A DNA stretch of 64,000 nt, from positions 2,604,001 to 2,668,000 of the forward strand of contig NZ_CP061739.1 in NCBI RefSeq assembly GCF_014770435.1. Direction: 5' to 3'. The DNA is from Psychrobacter sp. 28M-43. Lineage in GTDB: Bacteria; Pseudomonadota; Gammaproteobacteria; Pseudomonadales; Moraxellaceae. Positions 62,819 through 64,000 of the stretch are shown here, in pieces; position 1 is the first letter of the stretch, and each line of letters opens with the position of its first letter. Position numbers and translations under genes: made by a program. The notes below the pieces were generated by a model, which was not told the origin of the DNA, made no database searches, and saw nothing but the letters and a program-made list of their open reading frames with translations.

Positions 62819-63502
62819 ATGGCGATCAAAGACTGGCATGAGGATGACAGGCCACGCGAAAAACTTTTAAAGTTTGGTGCAGCTCATTTGTCTGATGCCG
62901 AGATACTGGCCATATTTTTGCGTACGGGTACTCAGTCTCAATCAGCGATTGAATTAGCGCGGCATTTGATTGATCAGTTTGGTAGTTTAGCCGAGCTATT
63001 GGCCGCCCCTCAAAAGACGGTTCTTGCCTGTCATGGTATTGGCCCTGCAAAGTACGCCCAAATATTAGCCTCACTTGAGATGGGTACGCGTTATCTGGAC
63101 AGTCAACTCAAAACTGGGCAAGCACTAGGACGTTCACAAGCAGTCAAAGACTATATCAGCACCCAGTTGCGCGGCGAGCACCGTGAAGTATTTGCGGTAC
63201 TCTGTCTGGATAATGCCCTAAATCTTTTAAACTTCGAGATATTATTTACAGGTGGCATCTCATCATGCTCGGTATGCATCAAGCACGTACTTCGGCATGC
63301 ACTAAGCCATGCTGCTAGCCAACTTATCATCGCGCATAATCATCCTCATACCGATGCCAAGCCATCGACCGCTGATAACTTATTGACCTATGAGCTAAAA
63401 AAAGCCTGCGACCTATTAGATATCTCGCTTGTCGATCACATTATCGTTGGACGAAACGATACTTTGTCTTATGCCGAAAGCTGCCTTGCCCCTTTTGGCT
63501 AG
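62819..63502 (+). CDS. radC: RadC family JAB-domain protein
   Basis: Protein of 227 residues. The N-terminal helix-hairpin-helix region (AAHLSDAEILAIFLRTGTQSQSAIELARHLIDQFG, and GIGPAKYAQILASLEMG) is followed by the JAMM/MPN-like metal-binding domain with IIAHNHPHTDAKPSTAD near residue 173 and EILFTGGISSCSV upstream. The HxH...D metal ligands are kept, although the usual HNHPSG reads HNHPHT. Despite the name, a role in DNA repair is doubtful. AAGGAG five bases before ATG 62819 fixes the start over the in-frame GTG at 62813. Divergent from coaBC. Confidence 0.92.
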   Translation: MAIKDWHEDDRPREKLLKFGAAHLSDAEILAIFLRTGTQSQSAIELARHLIDQFGSLAELLAAPQKTVLACHGIGPAKYAQILASLEMGTRYLDSQLKTGQALGRSQAVKDYISTQLRGEHREVFAVLCLDNALNLLNFEILFTGGISSCSVCIKHVLRHALSHAASQLIIAHNHPHTDAKPSTADNLLTYELKKACDLLDISLVDHIIVGRNDTLSYAESCLAPFG

Positions 63503-63839
63503 TTTTCGATAATAGCTAGCTACGTGTTTCGACTAGACATATGACTAGCCTGCAAACAATTATGTTTGATACATATCATCGACAGAGCGTAGCATTTTGG
63601 CTCTTGATAGTTATCGACAACTGTTTCATATTAGTAGCCATTCTTGCCATTTATTTGTCAATTACTTACTAGACCGTTAATACTAGTACTTAAGAGATGT
63701 AGAACCGAGCATTTATGGATTAACAAATCATTCGATTTACTTGTAAGACAGTGAGTGGCAAGACAAAAAATAATTATAGTTAGCTCTTTCATTCATATAC
63801 TTTTCGCATTTTTTATTCAGCGCTTTAAAGGAGATAGTC
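63503..63839. other. Intergenic region downstream of radC
   Basis: No gene is supported here. AAAGGAG near 63827-63833 is the ribosome site of the following partial gene. Confidence 0.5.
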
Positions 63840-64000
63840 ATGGCAATTGGCTTGTTTATTTTGGCAGTCATCATTCAGTTAGCCGTGGTCTTGGCCATCT
63901 TTTTGTTGTCCTTATCACGGGTAACCGGTAGCATCGTCGCCCTGATTACGGTTATCGTTACCGCAATTATCAGCCCATGGTCGCTCATTCTGGGTATACC
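63840..64000 (+). CDS. Membrane protein, 5' part only (cut by the window end)
   Basis: ATG 63840, preceded by AAAGGAG, opens a frame that stays open to the window edge (53 codons). The sequence is strongly hydrophobic: MAIGLFILAVIIQLAVVLAI, then FLLSLSRVTGSIVALITVIV and ISPWSLILGI, giving at least two membrane segments. The family cannot be told from this fragment. Confidence 0.65.
   Translation, partial: MAIGLFILAVIIQLAVVLAIFLLSLSRVTGSIVALITVIVTAIISPWSLILGI

Noticed and set aside
1..64000. Insertion sequences, prophage, CRISPR arrays, toxin-antitoxin pairs and defence islands
   Set aside because: No transposase, integrase, cas, restriction-modification or phage gene was found, and no regular spacer-repeat array. 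The region reads as core chromosome.

Overview
The window looks like a stretch of core chromosome from Psychrobacter or a close relative in the Moraxellaceae (Gammaproteobacteria). The basis is recognition of the proteins and of the gene combinations: a Pil-Chp chemosensory operon with one giant ChpA, minCDE, ahpC/oxyR/ahpF, and ccmABCDE. Base composition looks moderately AT-rich by eye; I did not compute it. There is no rRNA, convincing tRNA, CRISPR array, phage, insertion sequence or integron.

Layout. (1) 0-4 kb: an M48 lipoprotein protease, bolA, a SirB-like membrane protein, a small lipoprotein, thioredoxin 2 and a methyltransferase. (2) 4.2-8.5 kb: a probable persulfide/sulfide-handling cluster, with a persulfide-dioxygenase-like hydrolase divergent from a two-cysteine ArsR repressor, a SulP transporter and two DUF442 sulfurtransferase-like proteins. 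(3) 8.8-12.2 kb: a bile-acid-type symporter, a glutathione transferase and an alanine:cation symporter. (4) 12.4-16.6 kb: peroxide defence (ahpF, ahpC, oxyR), with a small YdcH-like gene between. (5) 16.7-18.8 kb: an HD-like protein, a TPMT-like methyltransferase and a YgjP-like metalloprotease whose best start is an ATT codon. (6) 18.9-25.3 kb: a four-gene imelysin / di-heme oxidoreductase / imelysin / DUF1513 iron cluster behind a clear Fur box. (7) 25.4-31.8 kb: an OmpA-like lipoprotein, an acyltransferase, a voltage-sensor-like membrane protein, minC, minD, minE and cytochrome b561.

(8) 31.9-44.4 kb: the complete Pil-Chp system for type IV pilus control (pilG, pilH, pilI, pilJ, a CheR, a 2291-residue chpA, a CheB and a ChpC-like protein). 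PilJ has lost nearly all of its periplasmic domain. (9) 45-49.5 kb: an orphan RND-type adaptor lipoprotein, an OmpR-type regulator and a histidine kinase whose ATPase domain is split by a long disordered insert. (10) 49.8-53.6 kb: the MetNIQ methionine importer (MetN lacks its C-terminal domain) and an aldo/keto reductase. (11) 53.7-57.2 kb: ccmABCDE for cytochrome c maturation, which would also serve the di-heme protein of the imelysin cluster. (12) 57.3-64 kb: two poorly known proteins, a histone-deacetylase-like hydrolase, a TauE/SafE exporter, a CoaBC with a striking His-rich insertion, RadC and the start of a membrane protein.

Two themes cut across the window. Many intergenic gaps carry short imperfect tandem repeats (period 8-34 bp), often touching a stop codon. 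Several otherwise conserved proteins (CoaBC, the histidine kinase, the RND adaptor, the di-heme protein) carry long polar, low-complexity inserts. I found no clearly new multi-gene system; the best leads are the His-rich CoaBC, the split kinase, the reduced PilJ, the non-AUG starts and a 57-bp inverted repeat inside the iron operon.
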